DNA of 64,000 nt from Aquabacterium sp. NJ1 (lineage in GTDB: Bacteria; Pseudomonadota; Gammaproteobacteria; Burkholderiales; Burkholderiaceae_C). The translations under genes and the position numbers were made by a program. Location: assembly GCF_000768065.1 (NCBI RefSeq), contig NZ_JRKM01000001.1, positions 4,074,001 to 4,138,000 on the forward strand. Reading direction: 5' to 3'. The number at the start of each line of letters is the position of its first letter. Position 1 is the first letter of the stretch. This document shows, one piece after another, positions 16,776 to 26,908 of this stretch. Below the pieces are notes generated by a model. That model was not told where the DNA came from, made no database searches, and worked only from the letters and a program-made list of their open reading frames with translations.

Positions 16776-18038
16776 TTGACAAGCGTTGACGTCCTTTCAT
16801 CTGGCGACACGGCACCCAGCGTGCCTGACCAGGCTGAACTGGTTGATCGCACGATCGCCAATGGCTTTGTCTGGCTGACGTTTCCCCGCGAGCTGGAGGT
16901 GCGCTTTCTGCGCGAAGGTGCGTCCAAGCGTTTCCTGATGATGGTGGTTGCCGGGCTGGCATCCATCGTGCTGTTTGCGGGGGTCATCATTGCCGACTTC
17001 CTCATGATGCGCAGCGTGGTGCCATTGGCCCTGTTCATCCGTGGCCTCATGTACGGGCCGGTCATCGTGGCGGGCCTGCTGGTGGCACGCAGGCTGAACA
17101 AGCCTGCGCTCAACGAATGGCTGATTGCTGGCGCGGGTGTGTGGGCGACCTTGCTGCAGTCCTGCATCATCTTGCAGGGCTCGGGGCCCTGGGCCGTGGC
17201 GCGCGTGGTTGAGCTCAACATCATTGTCGTCTACACGTGTGCGCTGGCCCGCTTCTGGCCGGCCGTCGCGCTGGCCGCCACGGTGGGGGCGGTGCACGCC
17301 TTTCTGGTCACCACCGTACCGGATGCGACCGGGGTACTGATCCCGACGACGACCTTGCTGATGGTGACCAGCACGGCCTTTGTGCTGTATGGAAACTACA
17401 AGCTCGAGCACGACGAGCGCACGGCCTTCCTGCTGGATGCGCGCGAGCAGGCCCTGCACGCGGAGCTGACTGCCACCAACAAGCGGTTGACGCACATGGC
17501 CACCACCGACGTCCTGACCCAGGTGGCCAACCGCCGCTACTTCGAGGGCTTTCTGGCCGAGTGCTGGCAACGCGCCCAGGCGCAAGGCCGCGTGCTGTCG
17601 CTGATGGTGCTCGACGTGGACTACTTCAAGCTTTACAATGACCTGTACGGCCATCAGGCTGGGGACCGTTGCCTGGTCGGCGTGGCGCGCGCCCTGGAGA
17701 GCTGCATCCGTCGCCCGGGCGATCTGGTGGCCCGCTGGGGGGGCGAGGAGTTCGTGGTCGTGATGATGGACACCGACATGGATGCAGCGGCTGCCGCGGC
17801 AGAGCGCATCCGCGACGCGGTGGCGCGCCTGGGGCTGGCACACCAAGGCTCAGGCTGCTCATCGCATGTGACGCTCAGTGGCGGCTGCGTGACCATGAGG
17901 CCGCAAGCCCACGGCGAATGGACCCAGCTGGTGCAGATGGCTGATGAGGCGCTTTACCGCGCCAAGGCGGCGGGGCGTGATCGCATCGTCGTGACGGCGG
18001 ATGACGCCATGCCCGAGGTGAAAGTGGGGGCCGTCTGA
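16776..18038 (+). CDS. Membrane-bound diguanylate cyclase
   Basis: A 420-residue inner-membrane protein with about six hydrophobic segments (about residues 45-205), a short coiled linker, and a C-terminal GGDEF domain that makes c-di-GMP from two GTP. The active-site motif is GGEEF at residues 322-326. The inhibitory site RPGD lies exactly five residues before it, so product feedback inhibition is expected. VLDVDYFKLYND is the metal/GTP-binding strand. TTG at 16776 is preferred over GTG at 16755 because AGGAG sits 6 bases before the TTG and would otherwise be inside the coding region. The stop overlaps the ATG of the next cyclase by one base, which implies coupled translation. Confidence 0.85.
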   Translation: MTSVDVLSSGDTAPSVPDQAELVDRTIANGFVWLTFPRELEVRFLREGASKRFLMMVVAGLASIVLFAGVIIADFLMMRSVVPLALFIRGLMYGPVIVAGLLVARRLNKPALNEWLIAGAGVWATLLQSCIILQGSGPWAVARVVELNIIVVYTCALARFWPAVALAATVGAVHAFLVTTVPDATGVLIPTTTLLMVTSTAFVLYGNYKLEHDERTAFLLDAREQALHAELTATNKRLTHMATTDVLTQVANRRYFEGFLAECWQRAQAQGRVLSLMVLDVDYFKLYNDLYGHQAGDRCLVGVARALESCIRRPGDLVARWGGEEFVVVMMDTDMDAAAAAAERIRDAVARLGLAHQGSGCSSHVTLSGGCVTMRPQAHGEWTQLVQMADEALYRAKAAGRDRIVVTADDAMPEVKVGAV

Positions 18039-19288
18039 TGAGCCGACAAGCCGCCCCACTGGCTTTTGAGTTTGACTGGCGCCGCCTGTTGGCCTGGCGC
18101 CCGCCAGCCTTGCGCTTCGACCCCATTGACGAGGCGCACTTCCAGCATGCGGGCGCGGCGGCCAGGGTGATGCACTTTGCCAGCAGCGGCGTGCTGGCGC
18201 TGTTCATCTACAACCTGTTCCTGCTGGCTGATCAGGTCATGATCCCGGACGTGTTCGGCATGGCACTGCAAGTCAGGTTGTTCATGTTCACGCCCTTTGC
18301 CTTGCTGCTGTTGCTGCTGGGCTGGCGGTTCAGGCCATTCCTGTTGCTGCTGCCGGCCAGCCTGCTGGAGGGTATCGTGGCCTTGACCGGGAGCGTGGCG
18401 GCCTTGAGCCTGGGCTGGCTGTTGAGCCAGTCGAAAAGCGACTTCGCAGGCATGTACACCGCGGGGCTGGTGCCCATCATCATCTACGGCAACCTGGTCC
18501 AGCGCTTCCGGTTTCGCTTTGCCCTGGCGTCTTCCTTGAGTGTCATCGGGGTGGCGCTGGTGTGCGTCTGGCTGCGCTTCGGCCAGGGCCATGCTTATGA
18601 CGTGTTCGACATCCCGCTGGCCTTGCTCGTGGTGTTGATCGCGGCCTACACCTTGATCATGAATTACCGCTTCGAGCTGGAAGAGCGTCGCCGCTTCCAG
18701 TGGTCGGTGCGGGCCCAGACCTTGCACCAGAAGCTGGCCGAATCGCAGGCTCAGCTGGATGCGCTGTCCCGGCTCGATCCGCTGACAGGGGTGCCCAACC
18801 GCCGCCATTTTGATCAGTATGTGGACCAATGCTGGGCGGCCGCCCTAGGCTCGGGCCAAACCTTGGCCCTGCTGTTGATCGACGTGGACCACTTCAAGGC
18901 TTTCAATGACCGTTATGGCCATCCTGCGGGCGACCAGTGCCTCAAGCATGTCGCCCAGGTGCTGCAGCAGCAAGTGCCATCAGCCAGTGGCTGCGTGGCG
19001 CGTTGGGGTGGTGAAGAATTCATCGTGGTCATGCCCGACACCGATGCGGCGCACGCCATGAAGGCAGCCCAAGGCCTGTGTGAAGCGGTGGCCGGCCTGG
19101 GCTTGCGGCATGAGGCGTCCGCCACGGCGCCGCATGTCACCATCAGCGTGGGCGTGGCGGTGACGCGGCCCTCACTGGCCCATGCTTCGATCGACAGCCT
19201 CGTGGCAGCGGCGGATGCGGCGCTTTACCGCGCCAAGGAAGCAGGGCGCCATCGCGCCATGGCCGCGCTCAGTCCAGTGTCTGGCTGA
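18038..19288 (+). CDS. Membrane-bound diguanylate cyclase lacking an I-site
   Basis: A 416-residue protein with a similar plan to its upstream neighbour: hydrophobic segments between about residues 50 and 215, a short coiled linker, and a GGDEF domain with LLIDVDHFKAFNDRYGHPAGD and an intact GGEEF at residues 324-328. The position of the inhibitory RxxD motif reads SASG, so this enzyme should escape the product inhibition predicted for its neighbour. The two genes overlap at TGATG (18036-18040) and look like an old duplication with the same sensory fold. Its last 20 bases overlap the end of the converging minus-strand cyclase gene. Confidence 0.9.
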   Translation: MSRQAAPLAFEFDWRRLLAWRPPALRFDPIDEAHFQHAGAAARVMHFASSGVLALFIYNLFLLADQVMIPDVFGMALQVRLFMFTPFALLLLLLGWRFRPFLLLLPASLLEGIVALTGSVAALSLGWLLSQSKSDFAGMYTAGLVPIIIYGNLVQRFRFRFALASSLSVIGVALVCVWLRFGQGHAYDVFDIPLALLVVLIAAYTLIMNYRFELEERRRFQWSVRAQTLHQKLAESQAQLDALSRLDPLTGVPNRRHFDQYVDQCWAAALGSGQTLALLLIDVDHFKAFNDRYGHPAGDQCLKHVAQVLQQQVPSASGCVARWGGEEFIVVMPDTDAAHAMKAAQGLCEAVAGLGLRHEASATAPHVTISVGVAVTRPSLAHASIDSLVAAADAALYRAKEAGRHRAMAALSPVSG

Positions 19289-21146
19289 CAAGCTGGTTGC
19301 GGCCGGCCTGCTTGGCCTTGTAGAGCAGGGTATCGGCCTGGCTGTAGAGCTCGGCGGGGCTGCGGGTGGCGCCCAGGCCTCGCAGGATCACCAGCCCCAT
19401 GCTGATGCTGACCACGCCCACGGGGCTGCCCTCGTGCCGGATCGCGAGGGCCTGGACAGCCGCGCGCATGTGCTCGATGAAGCGCTGCACTTTCTCGGGG
19501 GGCTCGTTGATGTCCAGCAGCACCGCGAACTCTTCCCCGCCGACACGGTAGACGTGGTCGCTGGCGCGCTGCAGCTGCCGGCGCAGCACCTGCGCGATCT
19601 GTTGCAAGACCTCGTCACCCGCCGGGTGGCCGTAGCGGTCGTTGTAGAGCTTGAAATGATCCACATCCAGCAGGCACAGGGCCAGCGGCGTGTGGTGGCG
19701 GCTGTGCAGGGCCACGGCGGCAGCCAGGTCCTTGTTGAACTGGCGGCGGTTGTGCGCCCCGGTCAGTTCGTCGGTCACCGAGAGGCTGGCCAGGCGTTGG
19801 TTGGCGGCTTCCAGTTCCTGGGTGCGGCTGGACACCAGCGATTCGAGCTGGGTGTTCAGGGCCGTCTGGGCCGCCAGGGCCTCGCGTTCGGCTTGCAGCT
19901 TTTCGGTCTTGAGCCTGTTTGTCTGATCGGCCAGGCCAAAGGCCAGGATCAGGGCCTCGGCCGCCGAGCCGACCTGCACGATGTTGTCGGTCAGGGCGTT
20001 CGCCGGTACCAGGCCGAGCACCCGCAGGTAGTAGATCAGGGCAGCGACGGCCAGCAGCACGAACGCGGCGGCGAAGTACCGAGCCGGACGCGAGCCCTGG
20101 TAGACCAGCACGTGGCCCGTGACGATCAGGCTGATGATCAAGGCCAGACCCAGGACGGTGTTGATCACGAAGGCCAGGGCATACAGGCCCATGAAGGCCG
20201 GCAGGATGCCGAGGCCATTGGCCGCGGTACAGGTGGCCACGATGCGGTGCAGCCGGGGCGACACGCTGTGGCGGGTATCCATGTAGCGCATCAGGAACAG
20301 GCCCAGTGTCAGGTAGACCATGCTGACAATGACGGGCAGCACCTGGTTGTTGAAGTCGGGTGCGTCGGGCCACCAGTACTGGAAGGCATAGCCCCGAAAG
20401 ATCAGGCCCCAGGCCAGGAAGCTGCCGATGTAGGCCACGTAAAAACCGAAGGTGCTTTGCCGTGTCGAGATGAAGAGAAACAGGTTGTAGAGCAGCATCG
20501 TGCCCAGTACACCGTAGTACAGGCCGAAGAACAGTGTCTCGGTCTGGTTGTGCTCGGCGAAGGCGGCAGGGGTCCACAACGTGGGGGTGATGATCTCGTG
20601 CAGCCCGTCGTGCGCGGCCAGGCGCATCAGCACGGTGAGGGTTTCGCCAGGTGGCAGGGTCAGCCGCGTGGCGATGGTGCGCACCGGTTCGCCCCGGCTG
20701 GAGAAGGGGCGTCGGTCGCCGCTGGCCATGTGCTGGCGTTCGCGGCCATCCGGGCCCAGCACAAGCACGTCCACCTCGTCTACCAGCGAACTGCCCAGGT
20801 CCAGCACGCGCTCGACCGGCTGTGAGCTGCCATTGTGCAGCGTCACCCGCGTCCACCAGACGGACTTGGAAAAGCCGAAATTGAGCGATGGTGTGGCGCG
20901 GGGCTGCCAGGCCGCGTTGGCCTGGGGCAGCGTGGCGGGTGTCCACTGGCCATGGGGGTCTTCCAGAACCTGGGTGTGGGTCCCGAGTGGCGTTTCGCTC
21001 TGGCTCGCCGACACCGGCAGGGGCTGGGCGAGGGCCTCCGCGGCCATCAGGCGCCAAGGCAGCATCAGCAAGGCGAGCAAGGCCAGGGCCCGTACCAGCG
21101 GGCGCATCAGCTTGGGCAAACGTCGGCGAAGGTGCGTGAGAAGCAT
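19269..21146 (-). CDS. 7TM-DISM receptor diguanylate cyclase
   Basis: A 625-residue protein with a signal-like hydrophobic N-terminus (about 15-40). A periplasmic 7TMR-DISMED2-type domain follows (about 45-195, with SVWWTRVTLHNGS). Seven transmembrane helices span about 205-405, with FFGLYYGVLGTMLLYNLFLF at the first. A coiled-coil (KTEKLQAEREALAAQ) leads to a GGDEF domain with LLDVDHFKLYND and an intact GGEEF. RASD five residues upstream is a proper I-site. The periplasmic domain is expected to bind a carbohydrate-like ligand and control c-di-GMP synthesis; the ligand is unknown. The gene ends inside the end of the converging cyclase gene and begins 39 bases after padR ends on the same strand, so read-through from padR is possible. 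Confidence 0.9.
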   Translation of the reverse strand: MLLTHLRRRLPKLMRPLVRALALLALLMLPWRLMAAEALAQPLPVSASQSETPLGTHTQVLEDPHGQWTPATLPQANAAWQPRATPSLNFGFSKSVWWTRVTLHNGSSQPVERVLDLGSSLVDEVDVLVLGPDGRERQHMASGDRRPFSSRGEPVRTIATRLTLPPGETLTVLMRLAAHDGLHEIITPTLWTPAAFAEHNQTETLFFGLYYGVLGTMLLYNLFLFISTRQSTFGFYVAYIGSFLAWGLIFRGYAFQYWWPDAPDFNNQVLPVIVSMVYLTLGLFLMRYMDTRHSVSPRLHRIVATCTAANGLGILPAFMGLYALAFVINTVLGLALIISLIVTGHVLVYQGSRPARYFAAAFVLLAVAALIYYLRVLGLVPANALTDNIVQVGSAAEALILAFGLADQTNRLKTEKLQAEREALAAQTALNTQLESLVSSRTQELEAANQRLASLSVTDELTGAHNRRQFNKDLAAAVALHSRHHTPLALCLLDVDHFKLYNDRYGHPAGDEVLQQIAQVLRRQLQRASDHVYRVGGEEFAVLLDINEPPEKVQRFIEHMRAAVQALAIRHEGSPVGVVSISMGLVILRGLGATRSPAELYSQADTLLYKAKQAGRNQLVSQTLD

Positions 21147-21185
21147 GAGGCCATGAACTGCTCGGGCCGCTTCGACGCACGAAGC

Positions 21186-21746
21186 TCAACCCGGTGAATG
21201 ATCGGCAGGCGCCGTCTCTCTCAGCACCTGCAAGGCTTCCTGGGACCAGTTCAGCCACCCTTGCTCGTACATGATCCCCGTTTTCAGGATCAGGTGCTGG
21301 ATGCGTGCTTCACGGGTCAATGTCTTATCGGCAGGAAAGTCGCGGGCTTCAATCTGGCGGTACGCGGCCAGCATGGTGGCATGTTGCGCCATGCGCCGCT
21401 CGACTTCCTGCTCCAGCCCCAGCGGGCCGATGACGGCGTCGGCGCGCATGCGCACCATCATCTCGTCGCGCTGGTCTGGCGCGGGGGAGGGCTCGCGCAC
21501 CCAGCGCTCCAGCTCCTGGCGGCCGGCGTCCAGCACGCGGTAGTTGCGTTTGCGGGTGCGGCCGCCATCCGGCGCGGCTTCGGAGGCGATCCAACCGGCC
21601 TTTTCCATGCGGGCGAGTTCACGGTAGATCTGCTGGTGGGTGGCGCGCCAGAAGAAGCCGATGGACTTGTCGAAGCGGCGGGCCAGGTCGTAGCCCGAGG
21701 ACGACTTTTCCAGCAGGGACGTCATCAGGGCGTGGGATAAAGACAT
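21186..21746 (-). CDS. PadR family transcriptional regulator
   Basis: A 186-residue regulator. The N-terminal winged helix (about 1-85) has the PadR pattern LSHALMTSLLEKSSSGYDLARRF, then THQQIYRELARMEKAGWI and the wing RTRKRNYRVLDAGRQEL. The C-terminal helical part (RADAVIGPLGLEQEVERRMAQH) is the dimerisation domain of the Vir-like PadR subfamily. It is divergent from fadH, and the two palindromic sites in the 140-base region between them are the obvious binding targets. Repression of the fadH operon and of itself is proposed, with a lipid or acyl-CoA ligand as a guess from the regulated genes. No strong ribosome site is seen before the ATG at 21746. Confidence 0.88.
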   Translation of the reverse strand: MSLSHALMTSLLEKSSSGYDLARRFDKSIGFFWRATHQQIYRELARMEKAGWIASEAAPDGGRTRKRNYRVLDAGRQELERWVREPSPAPDQRDEMMVRMRADAVIGPLGLEQEVERRMAQHATMLAAYRQIEARDFPADKTLTREARIQHLILKTGIMYEQGWLNWSQEALQVLRETAPADHSPG

Positions 21747-21775
21747 GGACCGAGTCTAAGGGGTGGCATTCAACT

Positions 21776-21785
21776 ATGCAACCAG

Positions 21786-21791
<6 letters not shown>
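21776..21791. promoter_or_regulatory. Palindromic operator 1 (probable PadR site)
   Basis: ATGCAACCAGTTGCAT, with 7-base perfect inverted arms ATGCAAC/GTTGCAT around a 2-base centre. A second copy differing only in the centre lies 50 bases away. Its right end supplies the -35 hexamer TTGCAT of the predicted fadH promoter. Binding by the divergently encoded PadR is inferred from position and symmetry. Confidence 0.75.
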
Positions 21792-23908
<2,117 letters not shown>

Positions 23909-23949
23909 TCATCGTGTGATCGTGTGTTGATCAACCCAGGAGTGACACC

Positions 23950-24393
23950 ATGAGCCTGCCCTCGACCCTCAAGCCCGCTGCGGCGGCCTCACTGGCTTTG
24001 TGGCACGAGATGGTGTCACTGCAGGATATGGGCAAGCTGCCCACCATCCTGCATGACAACGCCGTGTTCCGCTCGCCCATGGCCTTCAAGCCGTATGTGA
24101 GCGCCGCGGCCGTCAACCTCATCCTCAACACGGTGATGAAGGTGTTCACGCAGTTTGAATACCACCGCACCCTGGTGAGCGAAGATGGCCTCAACGTGGT
24201 GCTGGAGTTCAGCGCCAATGTGGGCGACAAGTCACTCAAGGGCATTGACCTGATCCGCTTCGATGAAGAGGGCAAGATCGTGGACTTTGAAGTCATGGTC
24301 CGCCCCTTCAATGGGTTGCAGGCCCTGGGCGCCGAAATGGGCGCACGCCTGGCCGCCTATCTGCCGGCCTACAAGGCGCAGCACAACCAATAA
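23950..24393 (+). CDS. NTF2/SnoaL-like fold protein
   Basis: A 147-residue cytoplasmic protein with the layout of the nuclear transport factor 2/SnoaL-like superfamily: an N-terminal helix with LALWHEMVSLQDMGKLPTIL, then a curved sheet with AVFRSP, VVLEFSANVGDKSLKGIDLI and KIVDFEVMVRPFNGL. Members are small cone-shaped enzymes or binding proteins for hydrophobic ligands, so no reaction can be named. It is 41 bases after fadH and 30 bases before the dienoyl-CoA isomerase. An accessory role in acyl-CoA handling is plausible but only inferred. AGGAG lies 7 bases before the ATG. Confidence 0.8.
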   Translation: MSLPSTLKPAAAASLALWHEMVSLQDMGKLPTILHDNAVFRSPMAFKPYVSAAAVNLILNTVMKVFTQFEYHRTLVSEDGLNVVLEFSANVGDKSLKGIDLIRFDEEGKIVDFEVMVRPFNGLQALGAEMGARLAAYLPAYKAQHNQ

Positions 24394-24423
24394 AGAACCT
24401 CACTCATCCACCGAGGACAAGAC

Positions 24424-25239
24424 ATGCAACTCGAAACCGTCACCGTCAGCCTGGACAAGCACGTGGCCGTGGTTCGCCTGAACCGGCCTGAGAAAGCCAA
24501 CGCGATGAACGCCGCCATGTGGCAGGACATCCGCAAGGCCTTCACCTGGATCGACGAAAACGTGGAGGCCCGCGTGGCCATCATCGAAGGCGAAGGCAAG
24601 CACTTCACCTCGGGCATCGACCTGCAGATGATGATGGGCCTGCTGCCCCAGATCAAGAACGATTGCGACGCGCGCACCCGCGAAAACCTGCGCCGCGTGA
24701 TCCTCGACATGCAGGACACGCTGACCAGCATGGAGCGTTGCCGCAAGCCCGTGCTGGCCGCCATCCACGGCGGTTGCGTGGGCGGTGGCGTGGACCTGAT
24801 CTGCTGCACCGACATGCGCTACGCCTCGGCTGACGCCTACTTCACCATCAAGGAAATCGACATCGGCATGACGGCCGACGTGGGCACCTTGCAGCGCCTG
24901 CCCAAGCTGATCGGCAACCAGGGCATCGTGCGCGAGCTGGCCTATACCGGCCGCAAGGTGGATGCTGCCGAGGCCTTGTCGCTGGGGCTGGTCAACAAGG
25001 TGTACGAATCGCGTGAAGCGCTGCAAGCCGGCGTGCGCGAGCTGGCTGAGCAGATCGCGGCCAAATCGCCGCTGTCGATCCGCGGTGTCAAGGAAATGCT
25101 GAACTACAGCCGTGACCACTCGGTGGCCGATGGCCTGAACTACATCGCCACCTGGAACGCCGCCATGCTCATGTCCAATGACCTGACGGCCGCCATGATG
25201 GCCGGCATGAGCAAGCAGACGCCGACGTTCAAGGACTGA
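24424..25239 (+). CDS. Delta3,5-Delta2,4-dienoyl-CoA isomerase-type crotonase
   Basis: A 271-residue crotonase-fold protein with the oxyanion-hole segments GEGKHFTSGIDL and AAIHGGCVGGGVDLICCTDMRYAS. The segment KEIDIGMTADVGTLQRLPKLIGN closely matches mammalian ECH1 (dienoyl-CoA isomerase). It keeps the acidic residues of that enzyme at EID and ADVGT, where enoyl-CoA hydratases carry different residues. The isomerase moves the 3,5 double bonds to 2,4, making the substrate of FadH, encoded two genes upstream. Together they form a short route for degrading odd-position unsaturated acyl chains. A purine-rich GAGGACAAGAC precedes the ATG. A broader enoyl-CoA hydratase role cannot be excluded. Confidence 0.85.
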   Translation: MQLETVTVSLDKHVAVVRLNRPEKANAMNAAMWQDIRKAFTWIDENVEARVAIIEGEGKHFTSGIDLQMMMGLLPQIKNDCDARTRENLRRVILDMQDTLTSMERCRKPVLAAIHGGCVGGGVDLICCTDMRYASADAYFTIKEIDIGMTADVGTLQRLPKLIGNQGIVRELAYTGRKVDAAEALSLGLVNKVYESREALQAGVRELAEQIAAKSPLSIRGVKEMLNYSRDHSVADGLNYIATWNAAMLMSNDLTAAMMAGMSKQTPTFKD

Positions 25240-25410
25240 GCGCGTCGTCCTGCGAGGTGCATGGCTGACGTTGAACCCGGTCTGCGTCATGGCGCTGCGC
25301 GAGTTGAAGGGTGCCGGTGTCAGGGCATCTGCCTGTGCCGGTGTCTCAGGTCAATCCAGTGGCTTGTGCCGTCAATGACAAACGGGGGCAGCGGGCCCAC
25401 ACTGGCGGGC

Positions 25411-26892
25411 ATGAAGCTGTCATTCCTGCCTGTATCCCGCCACACCGCCCCAGCGCACCCACCTCAACCCGGCGGCACACCGCGACTCAGGAGGCTGCGC
25501 GATCTGCCCGGGCCGCCGCAGTGGCCGCTGGTTGGCAATACCTTGCAGGTGCAACTCGACAAGGTGCACCAGGACGTGGAGAAATGGGTTCAGCAGTACG
25601 GCCCCATGTTGCACGTCAGGTTGGGCGGGTTTCCGCTGCTGGTGGTGTCGGACCATGAACTGATCGCGACCCTGTTGCGTGATCGGCCTGACACCTTCCG
25701 CCGCCCCTCGCGCATGCAGCAGATCATGTCCGAGATGGGCATCCAGGATGGCGTTTTCGTGGCCGAAGGCGAGCACTGGGCCAAGCAGCGCCGCATGGTC
25801 ATGGCCAGTTTTGCGCCCGGGCAGGTGAGGGCTTACCTGCCTGCGCTGTTGAAGGTCGCCGCTCGCCTGCGTGGCCGGTTTGAACGGGCTGCCGCGCGAG
25901 GCACCCCCATCGAGCTGCAGGCGGACCTGATGCGGTTCACCGTCGATGCGATCTCGGGGCTGGCGTTTGGCATGGACGTGAACACCATCGAGTCCAACGA
26001 CGACGTCATCCAGCGGCATCTGGACCAGATCTTCCCGACCATCTGGCGGCGCGCACACGCCATCGTGCCTTACTGGAAGTGGTTCAAGCTGCCGCGTGAC
26101 CGTCGCCTGGACCGCAGCGTGAAGGTGGTGAACACCGCCATCCGCGGCTACATCGCCGATGCCCGCCTGCGCCTGCAGGATCAGGCCAGGCGCGCGGCAC
26201 CCCACAATCTGCTGGAAGCCATGATCGTGGCGGCCGACGAACCAGGCAGTGGCATGAGCGATGACGATGTGGCGGGCAATGTGTTCACCATGCTGCTGGC
26301 AGGTGAGGACACCACCGCCACCAGCCTGTCATGGATGCTCTACCTGATGAGCCGCGAGCCCCAGACTCTGCAAAGGGCCAGGCAGGAGGTGGAACACTGT
26401 CTGGGCGACCTGCAGGCCTGGACGGCCGATGACCTGGGGCGGCTGGACTACCTGGAAGCCTGCATCCATGAAAGCATGCGCCTCAAGCCCGTGGGGCCTT
26501 TCAATGTGGTGGAGGCGTTGAAGGACACGGTCGTGGGGGATGTGCAGATCCGGGCCGGTACCTCGGTGTTGCTGCTGATGCGCCATGACACCGTGCGCGA
26601 AGAGGCCTTCCCTCAGGCCGAGCGTTTCATGCCGGAGCGCTGGCTGGATGAGGCCACGCACCTGGCACCGCAACACGCCAAGCGTGTGTCCATGCCGTTT
26701 GGTGCGGGCCCGCGGATCTGCCCGGGCCGCTACCTGGCGCTGCTGGAGATCAAGCTGGTGGCCGCGATGCTGCTGCAGCACTTCGACATCCTGGGCATCG
26801 ACACGCCAGATGGCCGGGAAGCCGACGAACACATGGCCCTGACCATGGTGCCCGTGGGCTTGAAGATGCGTTTGCGGCCACGGCAGGGTTGA
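25411..26892 (+). CDS. Cytochrome P450
   Basis: A 493-residue heme monooxygenase with all core motifs: a proline-rich LRDLPGPPQWPLVGNTL N-terminus, the I-helix AGEDTTAT, the K-helix HESMR (ExxR), the PERW region (ERFMPERWLD), and the heme loop FGAGPRICPGR with Cys437 as thiolate ligand. There is no membrane anchor, so it is soluble. The arrangement resembles eukaryote-like class II/CYP102-type P450s more than CYP101-type bacterial ones, but no reductase domain is fused. ATG at 25411 is chosen; upstream reading lacks P450 character. It follows the fatty acid genes on the same strand after 171 bases. A fatty acid substrate is a guess from context. Confidence 0.9.
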   Translation: MKLSFLPVSRHTAPAHPPQPGGTPRLRRLRDLPGPPQWPLVGNTLQVQLDKVHQDVEKWVQQYGPMLHVRLGGFPLLVVSDHELIATLLRDRPDTFRRPSRMQQIMSEMGIQDGVFVAEGEHWAKQRRMVMASFAPGQVRAYLPALLKVAARLRGRFERAAARGTPIELQADLMRFTVDAISGLAFGMDVNTIESNDDVIQRHLDQIFPTIWRRAHAIVPYWKWFKLPRDRRLDRSVKVVNTAIRGYIADARLRLQDQARRAAPHNLLEAMIVAADEPGSGMSDDDVAGNVFTMLLAGEDTTATSLSWMLYLMSREPQTLQRARQEVEHCLGDLQAWTADDLGRLDYLEACIHESMRLKPVGPFNVVEALKDTVVGDVQIRAGTSVLLLMRHDTVREEAFPQAERFMPERWLDEATHLAPQHAKRVSMPFGAGPRICPGRYLALLEIKLVAAMLLQHFDILGIDTPDGREADEHMALTMVPVGLKMRLRPRQG

Positions 26893-26908
26893 AGGCCCTG
26901 CCAGGGGC

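Noticed and set aside
19615..21258. 547-codon minus-strand frame overlapping the 7TM-DISM cyclase in another frame
   Set aside because: The competing frame carries signal sequence, seven helices and GGEEF; this one is Arg/Pro/Gly-rich with no motif.
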